From the NCBI GenBank assembly GCA_012862575.1, contig BLSF01000081.1:89933-153932 (forward strand): 64,000 bases of DNA, read 5' to 3'. Position numbers and translations under genes: made by a program. This document shows positions 18,609-29,066 of the stretch, one piece after another. Position 1 is the stretch's first letter. Each line of letters starts with the position of its first letter. The notes below the pieces were generated by a model. The model was not told where the DNA came from, made no database searches, and was given only the letters and a program-made list of their open reading frames with translations. The DNA comes from Parietichytrium sp. I65-24A. Lineage: Eukaryota > Sar > Bigyra > Thraustochytrida > Thraustochytriidae.

Positions 18609-21081
18609 CGTTGCTGTCTGTTCTGTTTTCCTACTTACTCTCTCCAATCGCCGATGTATCTTTTGCTGCCTTGTATTGCTTTGCTTTCGGGTATTTCAAT
18701 GTCTTTTGCTGTTTGGGGTTTGCAACATGTCGCTCAACCGCTCATGCCAGTTCAAGCGCACACACTTCGCTGGCACTAGTATTACCCAAAAGCATAACAG
18801 CACGCATAGTAGTATTAGGTACTTGGAACTTTTTCAGTTACAAATTCAATTAATCAACTCCTAGTCAGCTTCGAGTTCAGCGGCCACTATCGTTCGTCAT
18901 AGACGATAATTAGTACAGTACTACAGTAGCAAATATATAGCTAGCTAGAGCATTCTTGTAAATGTGGCTACTGGGTGTATTAGTCCCAGCGTTAATGTCC
19001 AAGTAAATCCAAGTTTGCCTCGCTGAAAATGCTTACTCCCGAATGGCATTAGAAGAAGTAAGCAAGCATCCGGTCACTACGATACACACTGGCAATGGGT
19101 TCGTTTGTACCGGTTTTGATTCTGAAATAGTTGTCCTGACAGTGAATCTGAGTTCCCTTACGGGTACAGTTGACTTATGCAAGTTGATGTGGGCTCCAAG
19201 GTGACTCCGCAGCAAGTCACTGCGAAACAATTACGAAGTTAATGTTGAGATCTTCCGAGTCCTGAACCTTTTCTCAGCTGACGGGGGCTGATCGCTTGTT
19301 CCATGAAGACTGCTGTTGTCAAACAACACACCGGCCCCAAGTAGCAGTGATTGAACCAGCTTTCACGGCCTGAACTTGACAGCCCAGCCGAACAAGACGA
19401 CAAGTGCTTCTTGGGACAAGAATGTGCCCAGTGCGCTTGGCGCAAGAGACTTTGTACGACTTTGGATCTTTTGGGACTATGCCAGACGTCCCGAGAGGCC
19501 GCTGCCAGCTAGCTCCGATCGCGGTTAGCCTTTCGCATCTATTGAAATAGGGCGTTGGCACCGCCAAATCTCGACAGACAGTGAAACTGATTTCCCACTT
19601 GTCGCAAAAAAGTTCTGATTTCTGGCGTCCGTTCTGTATGCCGATGGCCTCAAGGTTACCTAGCTGAATAGGAGCCTGATCCTTGCGTCATTGCGTTTCG
19701 GTCGTTTTCGAACGCTATAGAAAACGAATTATCGCGGAACGGTAAAGCAAACTTTCCCCGCTCACTGGAATCACTGTACGTGCCTTTCTTTCCGCCATGC
19801 CGGATCTGAAGCAAGCTCTCCGAGCTAATGGAGCGTTTCTGTAGTAGTGAGACGTAGCCCTTGTCGGTTCGAGTCCATGGAAAAAAAAACATGATCAAGA
19901 ATGCCTTAGCCGGCAAGCTGAAAGAAAAGATTTAATTGCTTGGAACGCGTCCGTTTTCATTGCTGCACAGCAAAGAGGGTCATCACCTATGTTGCACGTT
20001 TCTACTTTTCTTGGCATCGCAGAGCAAAGGGAAGATCGCTACAGTTGGGTTCAACAACTGAGCGCGGGCCTTTCACTCCATCCGCAGCTCTTCTGCACTG
20101 CTCTGAAGCTGTCTCTGAAGCATTGGCTAAGGCCATGGTGCCAAGCCCGCTTTCGACATCATATTCCGTCTAGGGAGAACAAAATGCGCCAACCCAACCG
20201 CTGGCGCATCATGCTTTCCAACTCCTCGGAGCTTTCACCAACGTTCGAATCCCGAATCATCACCTCCTTCACCACCATTACCGAGCGAGACGGACAACCG
20301 AATTCAGGCAATCCAACGGAGAGAGCCTCAGAAACACCGAGAGAAACCGGGAAGGCAAGCAATCACAGCGATAACCCTCTTGATTTTGTCTGGTCCAAAC
20401 AAAACTATCTGAGCATTTTGCACCACGCGCATCACAAAAGATCGAACGCGCCGCCGTTTGCTAGCTCCCATCACCCACCCACCCACCTTTCAGCCAATGA
20501 TCCCAGAGTCCTCGAGCACCGCCCCATTCATCATCATCCTCCGAGTCGTCGTCGTCTCCCTCGCCCTCCAATAGACTTTCGCACGCTGCGCTGCGCCACC
20601 CTGCCTGGTCACACGTGAGCTCGTAATCTCTCATTCTCTCTATCTATTCCTCCATCCATCTATCTTTCTCCTTCTTCGTCGTCTTTCGTTTTCATTTTCA
20701 TTTTCGTCTTTGTCTTCGTCTTCATTTTCGTCTTCGTCTTGTCGTCGTGGTCGTGGTCGTGGTCGCTGTAAGGAAAGTGAGGAACGGGAACCTCCAAAGA
20801 GTAGCTCAGCTTTGCGTTGTTGTCATTGTGTCATTGTGTCGTTGTGTCATTGTGTCATTGTGTCATTGTGTCAGTGTCGGCGGTGGACAGTGCGCGTGAG
20901 GACGCGTGAGGCCGTGGTCGCAAAAGTCTCAGAGGTCGGCGACACGGAAGTCTTGTTCGAGCTTGCATAGGGATTGTGTCTTTGGCGCTTTTCGTATATC
21001 TCTCTCTGTCTCTCTGTCTCTCTCTCTCCGTGAGAAGTGAAGAAGTAAAGAAGGAAGGAAGGAGCAGTGCGGGGCGCAGAT
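18609..21081. other. 2.5-kb intergenic region, repeats near PIG-U
   Basis: No supported gene. A 209-codon frame at 19989-20618 is His/Pro/Arg-rich with no motif. The last 450 bp hold TTTTCATTTTC/GTCTTC repeats (about 20690-20760), an 8-bp repeat TCATTGTG in about seven slightly diverged copies (about 20822-20876) and a CT-rich tract (about 20998-21030), directly upstream of the PIG-U start. Confidence 0.55.
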
Positions 21082-22476
21082 ATGGCGGTTGCTTTTGCCG
21101 GCGTGGGGCTTTGGCTGGTCGCAGGGTTGGTCGCTCGGCTGGGACTTCTGCTGGCGTGGGACGGGGTGCGCAACTGCCTGTCCTCGCAAGCAGAGCTGGT
21201 GACCCCGTTCTCGGACGTGCATGTGGCGTATTCGGGGGTTTTCCTCAAGCGCGTGGGCCACTCGGCGTATGCGCAAGGGTACGCGCCGCCGCCGTTGGTG
21301 TTGGCGGTGCTGGATGCCGTGATGGGCGAGAATGTGGACGCCTTCAGGGTGAATGTGTTCTTGGCGCTCTTGTTTGCGGCAGCCGATGTTGTTGCTGCGG
21401 CTATGATTGCGTTTGCAGTTAAGAAGATGGTGGCGCGCGGAGGGGAAGAAGGAAACTTGCTCGAGATTGAGATGGTCAGGGAGACGGTGATTTCGGAGAA
21501 GAGCGGGAAAAATCAGTGGGGGCATTTCGACTTCTTAAACGACGTGCAGCTCAGCAGCGAGGGCGGGAGAATAGCGCTGCTGGCTCCTGAATACGCGCCA
21601 ATATTCGCGGCTGGTTTCTACTTGTTTAACCCTTACACACTTTTATCTTGCGGGGCCATGACCCTCAACGTGTTCACAAACTGCCTTGTGTTTACAACTC
21701 TGGCGGCTTCGCTAGCCGACAGCGCTCTTGCCTGCGGCCTAGCGCTGGGGGCTCTACTTTATGTGGATGCTCTCCAGGTCTATCTTGTCGTACCTATCGT
21801 CTTGCAGCTCATCTGGAACGGCTCAAATCGCTCGACTATCAGTACCCTGGGTAGAGTCGTTTTCTTTCTCGTCTCCAGTGTTGCTGCTTTTGGGGGCCTG
21901 TTCTACATGTCTGGGTCAATGTCAGGCGACTTGGCAGAGTACAGCAATTTGTTTTACTTGCTGTATTTGAAGAAGCTTGATCTCCCAGACCTCAGCCCAA
22001 ATATTGGGCTATGGTGGTACTTTTTCATCGAGGTATTTGTGGAATCCCGCTCTGTCTTTCTGTACGCGTTTCGCGCAAATATGCTGATCTGCACTATTCC
22101 TGTAAGCATCGCCTTGCGCAGGCACCCTCAGCTACTTGCACATACTCTGGTCGCAGCATACCAACTTTATAACCCGTACCCCGAGCTCTCGGGCATCGGA
22201 GTCATCTTGACGGCGATCATGATGCACCCCCACTCGCTCAAGAGGATGAGCACCTTTGTGTACTTTTCCATCGGAGTAATTGGCACGTCGTGCATGCTTC
22301 CACTTATGAGATATATGTGGCTCACGGCAGGATCCGGCAACGCAAACTACTATTATTTCCAGACCCTAATTCTGCAATTCTGCTTGTCCAATATCGTTGC
22401 AGGATTTGCGAGAACAGGCCCACTACGAGACAAGCACTTGAAGAAATACGGCAAGCTCAAACAGAAGGGGAACTAG
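21082..22476 (+). CDS. PIGU: GPI transamidase subunit PIG-U
   Basis: A 464-aa polytopic protein; the human protein is 435 aa. It matches PIG-U/Cdc91 in order of motifs: an N-terminal span, then 'TPFSDVHVAYSGVFLKR' and 'GYAPPPLVLAVL', the conserved 'YLFNPYTLLSCGAMTLNVF' in mid-protein, and 'LSPNIGLWWYFFIEVF' with 'LRRHP' towards the C-terminus, with about eight or more hydrophobic segments. A basic end 'KKYGKLKQK' is compatible with ER residence. PIG-U is a membrane subunit of the ER complex that cleaves the precursor protein and attaches the GPI anchor. I take the ATG at 21082; the open frame extends five codons upstream without another ATG. Confidence 0.9.
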   Translation: MAVAFAGVGLWLVAGLVARLGLLLAWDGVRNCLSSQAELVTPFSDVHVAYSGVFLKRVGHSAYAQGYAPPPLVLAVLDAVMGENVDAFRVNVFLALLFAAADVVAAAMIAFAVKKMVARGGEEGNLLEIEMVRETVISEKSGKNQWGHFDFLNDVQLSSEGGRIALLAPEYAPIFAAGFYLFNPYTLLSCGAMTLNVFTNCLVFTTLAASLADSALACGLALGALLYVDALQVYLVVPIVLQLIWNGSNRSTISTLGRVVFFLVSSVAAFGGLFYMSGSMSGDLAEYSNLFYLLYLKKLDLPDLSPNIGLWWYFFIEVFVESRSVFLYAFRANMLICTIPVSIALRRHPQLLAHTLVAAYQLYNPYPELSGIGVILTAIMMHPHSLKRMSTFVYFSIGVIGTSCMLPLMRYMWLTAGSGNANYYYFQTLILQFCLSNIVAGFARTGPLRDKHLKKYGKLKQKGN

Positions 22477-22654
22477 ATCTTACTCTTGCTGCTGTACTGA
22501 TGCCTGTTCAAACCAAAGTTGCCAATGTACCCATTTTTCTAGCTAGATTCTCTTTTTAAAATAGAATTTCATACTTCATCAACACAATAAAAGAAAAGAA
22601 ACAAGTGATAAGCAATGCTCTCCATGCGTGTTTCGGTCATATCAAAAGCAATTC

Positions 22655-22930
22655 TCACTTAGCGCCCTCTTCCGCGTTGGCAACATCCAGGCTCTGCGCT
22701 TCTTCTCCCTCTGCTTGCTGCTTCTTCAAGGCCTCCAGCCTCGCCTTGTTCCTCTTGGCCACCAACCGCATTGTATTCTGCTGCTCCCTCTCCGTCATCT
22801 CCGACCAATTGGTGATCCTAGACAGCGTCCCGTCCGTGTTCACCACCATCGGCCCCAGCGCATCCAGCTTGACGCCTCCCGAACCCTCTTCCGCGCCGCC
22901 GTCTGGCGCGTCTCCAAGAGCCAGCGACAT
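22655..22930 (-). CDS. Small conserved eukaryotic protein, unknown function
   Basis: 91 aa from the only in-frame ATG (22930). The core 'LGPMVVNTDGTLSRITNWSE' followed by 'MTEREQQNTMRLVAKRN' matches a small family I remember from fungi and plants (pattern G-P-V-N-x-D-G-x-x-x-R-I-x-N-W, then an E-x-x-x-T-x-R-x-x-x-x-R-N helix). No function is known to me. It is convergent with PIG-U (178 bp apart). A CTG-triplet run encodes an Ala-rich stretch just upstream of the ATG; an additional 5' exon cannot be excluded because the frame stays open to 22999. Confidence 0.7.
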   Translation of the reverse strand: MSLALGDAPDGGAEEGSGGVKLDALGPMVVNTDGTLSRITNWSEMTEREQQNTMRLVAKRNKARLEALKKQQAEGEEAQSLDVANAEEGAK

Positions 22931-23442
22931 GCTCCTCGGCCCACACGGCGCTGCTGCTGCTGCTGCTCCGACCTGAGCCGTCTTCGCCACGGAGAGCACA
23001 CGAGAAACGCAGGTCGTCGAAGTGCGTGCTTGTTCTGTTGGTCGACTGCGAGAAGTGTATCGAAAGAAGAGATGTCCCCAGCACGGTGGGCGAGTGATAG
23101 TCGATGGTCGATGGTCGACGTTTCAAAGTGGAAGAATGGAAGAATGGAAGAATGGAAGGACGGAAGGACGGAAGACGATGTGTGAAGGGTAAAGTGTGCT
23201 TTGGAAATGTTTTTTACAACCTGGCCCTGGAAACGCAAAGTCAAACACATAATAAAAAGGACTGGCGCGATGGCAGCTTCCATCAAATCAACAACCTCTG
23301 TTGGCCTTGGACAAGGCTGTTTGAAAGACACCAGGCATCGGGCCGGGTTCGCACACAGATGTAATGACTTATCTATCTCTCGCAAGACACTCACCCTTTT
23401 GCGCAAAGTCGATTCACAGACAGTCAGCATGTTCCCTAATTT
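22931..23442. other. Intergenic with GGAAGAAT-type minisatellite
   Basis: It contains imperfect tandem repeats of an 8-bp GAATGGAA/GACGGAAG unit at about 23131-23173. No gene is seen. Confidence 0.6.
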
Positions 23443-24573
23443 TCACAGCATTCCAGTGCTAGCCAAGTTGGTCTTGAAGATGATGTGTTTGCACATGTTG
23501 AAGACTGTGCGAACGTTGTTGGTGTTTGTGGCCATGGTTTGAAAAGGATATATATCTGACGCCATAGAGTCCACGCTCTGCAAATCTTTTGTGGCTCTGA
23601 AGATGCTCACAAATTGATCTTGTACATAGTCGACTGCCTCATCATAATCCGCTCCCCCCTCGTACTCTGGGAAGCAGACTCTGAGATCGACACGCTTTAT
23701 TTTCTCCTCGAAAAGATCCTTCTTGTTGAGGAAAAGAATAATGTTAGTCTCCTCAAAATAGGGGCAAGCAACGATGTCTTTGAATACCGCCATAGCGTCA
23801 TGCATCCGGTTTATTGTGGAGTCTTCCAGCAGAAACTTGTCATACTCTGAGAGCGACACCAAAAACATGATTGCGGTGACGTTGTCGAAATGGCTGATCC
23901 ACTTTTTTCGCTCGTTCCTTTGGCCACCCACGTCCAGCATGCGGCACCTTATGTTGTCGAGGGTGAACTCGATTTTTACGACTCCACTCGTTCGTGCTCT
24001 CGCTTGCAAAATGTCGTCCGTGGAAGGCATATATGCGTTGTCAATAATACGGTGAATATGACTCATGAAATATGTGATTGGAACCTCCAACATTGAGAGT
24101 TTGCCTTCGTACTGCATCACCAGCGCGATGGCCGGGTCTTCCCACACCTCTTTGCACAGCATCCCTATCTGAACTGCGCTCCCTTCAAACTCCACTTCTT
24201 GCCAGATCGTCAGCGTTTTCGATTCTTTGAGCAGATCCACGATCTTTTGGACTCGGGGCTGAAGCGTAATGGTCACCTCCTCGAGGTCGTTTACTCCTTG
24301 TGCAACCACAAGGATACCGCGCAAGATGTTGAGTGACACCACGTGCTTGTGCGAGTTTGCATCTCCGAGGCCCTGCTCCGTGTGTAAAAATTTGAACTGC
24401 TTCAAAATTGTGCTCTTTCCGCTGTTTCCTGTCCCGAGAAGAAGGATCTTGACGATGCTTCTCTCTTTCTCGAAGTCGGCTGCGATCTGTGCTTCCACGG
24501 CCTCATTTCTATTCTTTGCTGCTCGCTGGGGATTTGCCCCAGGAGGGTCAGCAGTTCCAGCGCAATTTCCCAT
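23443..24573 (-). CDS. Heterotrimeric G-protein alpha subunit
   Basis: 376 aa. I chose the ATG at 24573 because it gives MGNC, with Gly2 for myristoylation and Cys4 for palmitoylation; the frame extends 23 codons upstream. G1 is GTGNSGKST at 47-55, switch I is 'RARTSG' with Arg192 at the position of Gi Arg178, G3 is 'DVGGQRNERKKW' with catalytic Gln218, G4 is 'FLNKKDLF', G5 is 'TMATNTNNV' at 346-354. The helical domain lies between G1 and switch I. The P-loop has Asn50 where almost all G-alphas have Glu (GAGESGKS), a residue that normally salt-bridges to the switch I Arg. The last residues 'LASTGML' lack the pertussis-toxin Cys. It acts at the inner plasma membrane downstream of seven-helix receptors; a candidate receptor lies 6 kb away. 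Confidence 0.96.
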   Translation of the reverse strand: MGNCAGTADPPGANPQRAAKNRNEAVEAQIAADFEKERSIVKILLLGTGNSGKSTILKQFKFLHTEQGLGDANSHKHVVSLNILRGILVVAQGVNDLEEVTITLQPRVQKIVDLLKESKTLTIWQEVEFEGSAVQIGMLCKEVWEDPAIALVMQYEGKLSMLEVPITYFMSHIHRIIDNAYMPSTDDILQARARTSGVVKIEFTLDNIRCRMLDVGGQRNERKKWISHFDNVTAIMFLVSLSEYDKFLLEDSTINRMHDAMAVFKDIVACPYFEETNIILFLNKKDLFEEKIKRVDLRVCFPEYEGGADYDEAVDYVQDQFVSIFRATKDLQSVDSMASDIYPFQTMATNTNNVRTVFNMCKHIIFKTNLASTGML

Positions 24574-25246
24574 GGCAATTGGGTTCAACTCTTTTGTGTT
24601 TCCTTCCTCTTGGTCTCCTGCCCTTGATGTTGGCGCACGCAAAATCGAATGAGACGGACTTGCGTGGCGCGCCGCAGGAATCGAATAGCCGCCGCCTTGA
24701 AGTTGCTGCGCCCCGAGAAGGCCGCTGCTCCACCTTTTGCAACCCTCTTCCTCCCTCTATCTCATCTACGAAACCGCGTCGCTCTCGCCTCCTCTTTGTC
24801 GCCGCACGCCGCCAAATACAAGAAACGACGTCCGCAACCAACGAAAAACAAACCCAACCTACTTGCCGCCAGAGACAGGCACAGCCTCGGCCACAGCAGA
24901 CAACCGCACGGCCCACGCACCCCTTCCTCGCAACCTTTCCCGGCAACGCGATGGACGCGATGGAAGTGACAAATTGGGTGATAATAAACGCAACGGATCA
25001 AGGATGATGGACGATAGATGATGGATGATGGATGGGGTTATAGGTGGATAGCTGGGTGGGCGGATAGGTGATGGAAGGTTAGGCAGGCGATGGACGATAG
25101 ATGATGGGCGACGGAGGCACCCGGAGCTGCAAGAGCAAGCCAAAACAGACCCTACTCCTCCGCTAGCAAGGCCGCGTTCGGCCGGACTTGTCAGTTCTGA
25201 CTTTCAATTTGGTTCGTTTAATTGTGTGCTTTCTTCCTTCCTTCAC

Positions 25247-25277
<31 letters not shown>

Positions 25278-27641
25278 CTTTCCCATCCTCTTTCACACGC
25301 CAACTCGCAACTCTTGACTGCTTTACCCTCTCTCTCTCTCTCTTTCTCTCAAATCTACTTTTTATCTCTGTCACGCTGCCTCCATAGTAGGAGCTTCTTT
25401 CGCAGTCAATTGACGTTGTGGATGTTGGCTGCAGTGCGCGCTCAACACTCAACATTCAATTGTCATTTCGCTGTCACCAACTTGACAATCCACTTCTAAT
25501 TCCACTCACATCACTCACTCATGGCATCACTCTTTCCAAACGTACAAATCGCTGCGCATTGCTAACGGATCTCGTAGGAATTGTTAGGCGGGGAGCAGTG
25601 GAAAGAATGTGCGAGCGAGCGAAATTGCGAGATATTGCGAGACAGACAGACTCTCTGCAGACAGTGAGAGAGTGTGTATGGCTTGTATTCATAAAGGCAA
25701 ATTTACGACTATTTCACGATTGTATCGAATTGTTTGATTGTATTGGTTTCGATAGATTGAGTTAAGTAAGCGGGTTCCAGAGAGATCCAGGAAGGATGGG
25801 TTGATGTTGTTCTTGTTCTTGATGATGTTCAACATGTTGGTACAGAGGACGATCAAAATGGGTCGAAGAGCTTTGTCGCAAGTCGCGATTAAGAAATTTG
25901 GGAGGTCGCCGGAGTAGGCTCTGGCTACGTGGAGTTCGGTTGCAAAGGCATGTGCGTGAAGAAAGAATGAAAGGAAGGAAGGAAGACGGGGAGAAGGCCG
26001 CGTCTTGCGAAAGAGAATACAACTTCGTTGGGAACAAGAATTGTAATGAAAATGAAAAGCCGCGACCATCTTCTTCCATTTCTTTTGTTTCTATCGTACG
26101 CGCTTTGCAAGTGGTAAAGGCGTTGAGCGTGGAAGCACGACTGCTCGAAAGTGGCTGGACAGCTGACAGAGTGGGCAGGAATGCCTCGAAAGGATCATAT
26201 GGCATTGTGTGTGAAGTCGAGGAGTTCGTTTCATTCTGAATTCTGCTCCAGCTCTCATTCGTACTGCGGTTGCAGGCTAGCAGTTTGGAGGTGCACTTTC
26301 GTTCGTTGGCCAAGCCACACGGCTGGTGCTGTGCTATGGCTGGTAGGTAGTCTGCACTCTCCTGCGAGTGAATAGCCTGTCTCGAAGTGTAGTTTGGCGA
26401 GATTGCGCGAGTGATGGAGCAGTTCGAGCGAGCGGAGCGAACGAATAAACCATAGGCTGGTAGGTACTCCTAAACTGCCGCGATGCCTAACGATGCGCCG
26501 AAGAAGCACGGGCCAGACCGTGATCTCTCGCTTCTGTTTGTGGTCGGTCGAGTGGCTTAACGTGCGCCACTTTCTCATCTGGCAGAAAGCTGAAGACTAA
26601 AGACTGAAGACTTTGCTCGTGGCGCGTTGCTATGTAGCGTGCTTTGCTGGATAAATTACCACGGCCAACGTCAGTCAGTCTGGCGCGATGACTTGGAAAC
26701 AATTTTCAAAGTGCAGCGCGATAGCATTGGCTTAGCCATGAAGAGTTTTCCATTGTAACAGATAAATCAGCGACTCTCTCAGCTTAGAATGCCACATCAA
26801 TTAAGTAGCTGTGGGCTGTCTGGCTGTGGATTTGTCTCCTTTTGCACGATGGCCAGCCGCACTCAAGCAGGGTTACTGCTCCTTCTTCTTCTTCTTCTTC
26901 TTCTTCTTCTTCTTCTTCTTCTTCTTCTTCAGCTTTTTCTGTCGTGGTCCGCGTTGAAGAGCACAATACCTCGACTCCATCGATTCTATGCCAGTCTCTG
27001 GCCACGAATTTGTGCGTGTGAAATATGAAAGGAGATTCATCACTGCCTTCGACCGCATTGTCCTCTATGTCGTCGAGCAAAAGAAGATTGAGCCGCTTTA
27101 GGTAGATTCCATCTGAAGCAGGATTGGATGACCAAAACTACCTTTCGAAGCGGCTTGCTTATCAGCCGCAACGGAGGCTTCGTCACGGCCACGGCGACGG
27201 TGCCCGAATCGTCAACGCATCATTTGCGGTGAGGGGCAAACAGATTCAGAGACACTACGGTTTGATGAGCCCTACTCGAAATGCTACCACAGCGAACGGA
27301 TCTCCGCACTCCTCGGACTCCTCCGACTTGGACTACAAGGATCCTCTACTATTCCAAGTTGATTATAAGAGCCATTTGTTTGAAAGAAAAAAAGAAAAAA
27401 AAAAGTGATTCTGATTACAATACGAGTAACAAGTACAACCTGGTTTGTTTTCTCTGCACTCATCTTTCATTTTGATTGTTTAATTGAGAATGAAATGAGG
27501 ATCAATGGCGTGTTCTCTCGTTTTTTCGGCATTAGATGAGGACTCACTGTCGGTACTTTACCTATGGCAAGCCTATGATTTTAAAGAGCGGAGATGGGGT
27601 GGATATGTCCTCATACCTGATCGGAAGCCATACTTACACGC
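24574..27641. other. 3.1-kb intergenic region rich in simple repeats
   Basis: No gene supported. It holds GATG-type repeats (about 25004-25110), (TTTC)n (about 25246-25276), (CT)n (about 25329-25350) and a (CTT)n run of about 16 units at about 26881-26930, which produces an apparent poly-Glu frame on the minus strand. Frames of up to 183 codons at 25762-26313 (minus) and 94 at 27124-27408 (plus) lack recognisable motifs. Confidence 0.55.
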
Positions 27642-29066
27642 TTAGATAACGACTCCTCCACGAGCGCTTGGCCCTCTTGGTGTTGCATTCGTCACCCCAA
27701 TCTGAACGTTTGGCTCCATTGGAGGAGGATCCTTATGACTCGGTCCGGAGCCATTTCCGAATCTTTCAATGACGATGCGATAAAGATCTTCTTTGGACTC
27801 CCCAAAGTCCTCAATTCCCTTCGCTCCCAAGAACCTCTTCAATGCTTTATGGGATATGAAATCTGTCGCATTCTCAATCACACCTAACTTTTGCAATATC
27901 GGTCTCACTTTTCGACCAAGGCGATTCGCGGCCTTTTGTTTCACGGCAGCCTCTCTTTGTTTCTGAGCCTTCTTCTTCGCTTTGCGCTTGGCAAGTTTCA
28001 GAGCTCTTGACTCCTCATCGTCAATTGTGTATCCAGACATCAATGCAGCTTGGTCGAATAGCTTGTCTATCAGGTGGTGGACTTCATCCGCACCATCATC
28101 GTCATCATCGTCATCGTCGTCATCTTCAGCAGTCGCTCGAGCGGTCTCGTTTTGTTGTTCGGCTTCACCACTGATCCGGCGCCTTTTGCGACCACTTGAA
28201 CTTGAAGATTGTGAGTGGAGAGCCGCTCTCACCTTCTCTGCGATGTTTGGGTCCATATTTCTCATAATTCTTCGGACTTCAGGGTCCGCATTCTCGTATG
28301 CCTTAGGCTTGACACCCCGTTTCATGATCTGTTTGGCTGAAGGTAGCGCGGTCAAATCCTTGGGTTTCGGCCGTACGGAATTCTCTCGGCGTAATTCACG
28401 GTCTTCCTTGGCTAGTCGATGCATTGGGACCGGCTCGATAATACCAACAAGATCGTCTGCGCGAACCGAGCGGAGCTCGCGCAGAGTTCTCCTTGCCTCG
28501 GACTCGGGCGCACGCAGATAAGCTTGCTCGTAGTCAGTGGAGGTAATGAAGCCACCAACAGGGCGGTAATCCTCTCTCGGAAACCCGTGCACCTCGTGCA
28601 AGGTAGCAATCTGCTCCAGCGCCGTCACAACATAAAGATGTACATCCTTGTAATTAATTTTCCCCAGCTGCTCCCCGAAAACCAGATTCAGGTGGCGTTT
28701 TAGATCGCCAAGTTTTGAAGTTGTGTCTTCCTTATTTCTCTCGAGACCCTTCCGGTGTGCGGCGACAAACCTGAACACCTCGTTGTACAGTGCCTCTGGT
28801 GTCAGCACTTTCCAGCCCCTTTTCACCACGTCCCCCGCAAGTCGTTTCGACATTTCTAAAATCGTCCTCTCCGCAGCGTCTGCAACCATATCTCTCATCG
28901 TGTTCGAAAAGGTGTTCTTCAAAACGGTCCGAAGCCTCCGCGAGTGTCCCTGCAAACTACCCACGACAAATTGCTCCAACATATCATTGACTGCTTTCTT
29001 CGGGTTCTCCGCCTGTTCAACGGGCTTGCGGGATACATTTGGGTGCCTTCTAGATCTAAGATCCAT
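27642..29066 (-). CDS. Acidic/basic nuclear-type protein, unrecognised
   Basis: 474 aa from the first ATG. I do not recognise a family. Residues about 20-200 are helical ('NDMLEQFVVGSLQGHSRRLR', 'RTILEMSKRLAGDVVKRGW'), with a conserved-looking patch 'HEVHGFPREDYRPVGGF' at about 158-174. A monopartite NLS candidate, 'GRKRRR', precedes a run of 10 Asp at about 320. A Lys/Arg/Ala-rich helix ('KLAKRKAKKKAQKQREAAVK') follows, then a small C-terminal helical segment. The composition suggests a nucleolar or chromatin protein (inference). The palindrome GTACTCAGTAC lies 203 bp upstream of the ATG. Confidence 0.7.
   Translation of the reverse strand: MDLRSRRHPNVSRKPVEQAENPKKAVNDMLEQFVVGSLQGHSRRLRTVLKNTFSNTMRDMVADAAERTILEMSKRLAGDVVKRGWKVLTPEALYNEVFRFVAAHRKGLERNKEDTTSKLGDLKRHLNLVFGEQLGKINYKDVHLYVVTALEQIATLHEVHGFPREDYRPVGGFITSTDYEQAYLRAPESEARRTLRELRSVRADDLVGIIEPVPMHRLAKEDRELRRENSVRPKPKDLTALPSAKQIMKRGVKPKAYENADPEVRRIMRNMDPNIAEKVRAALHSQSSSSSGRKRRRISGEAEQQNETARATAEDDDDDDDDDDGADEVHHLIDKLFDQAALMSGYTIDDEESRALKLAKRKAKKKAQKQREAAVKQKAANRLGRKVRPILQKLGVIENATDFISHKALKRFLGAKGIEDFGESKEDLYRIVIERFGNGSGPSHKDPPPMEPNVQIGVTNATPRGPSARGGVVI

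Noticed and set aside
19830-19885. tRNA-like B-box GGTTCGAGTCC at about 19866
   Set aside because: The T-stem does not pair and no acceptor stem or A-box is found at the right distance.
19989-20618. 209-codon plus-strand frame
   Set aside because: His/Pro/Arg-rich with no domain; lies in repeat-bearing upstream DNA of PIG-U.
25762-26313. 183-codon minus-strand frame
   Set aside because: Ser/Leu/His-rich, no motif, interrupted by repeat-derived sequence.
26784-27080. Poly-Glu minus-strand frame
   Set aside because: Product of the (CTT)n microsatellite.
27124-27408. 94-codon plus-strand frame with protein-like middle part
   Set aside because: It begins with TTG, has no ATG, and no splice junction could be built to an upstream start.
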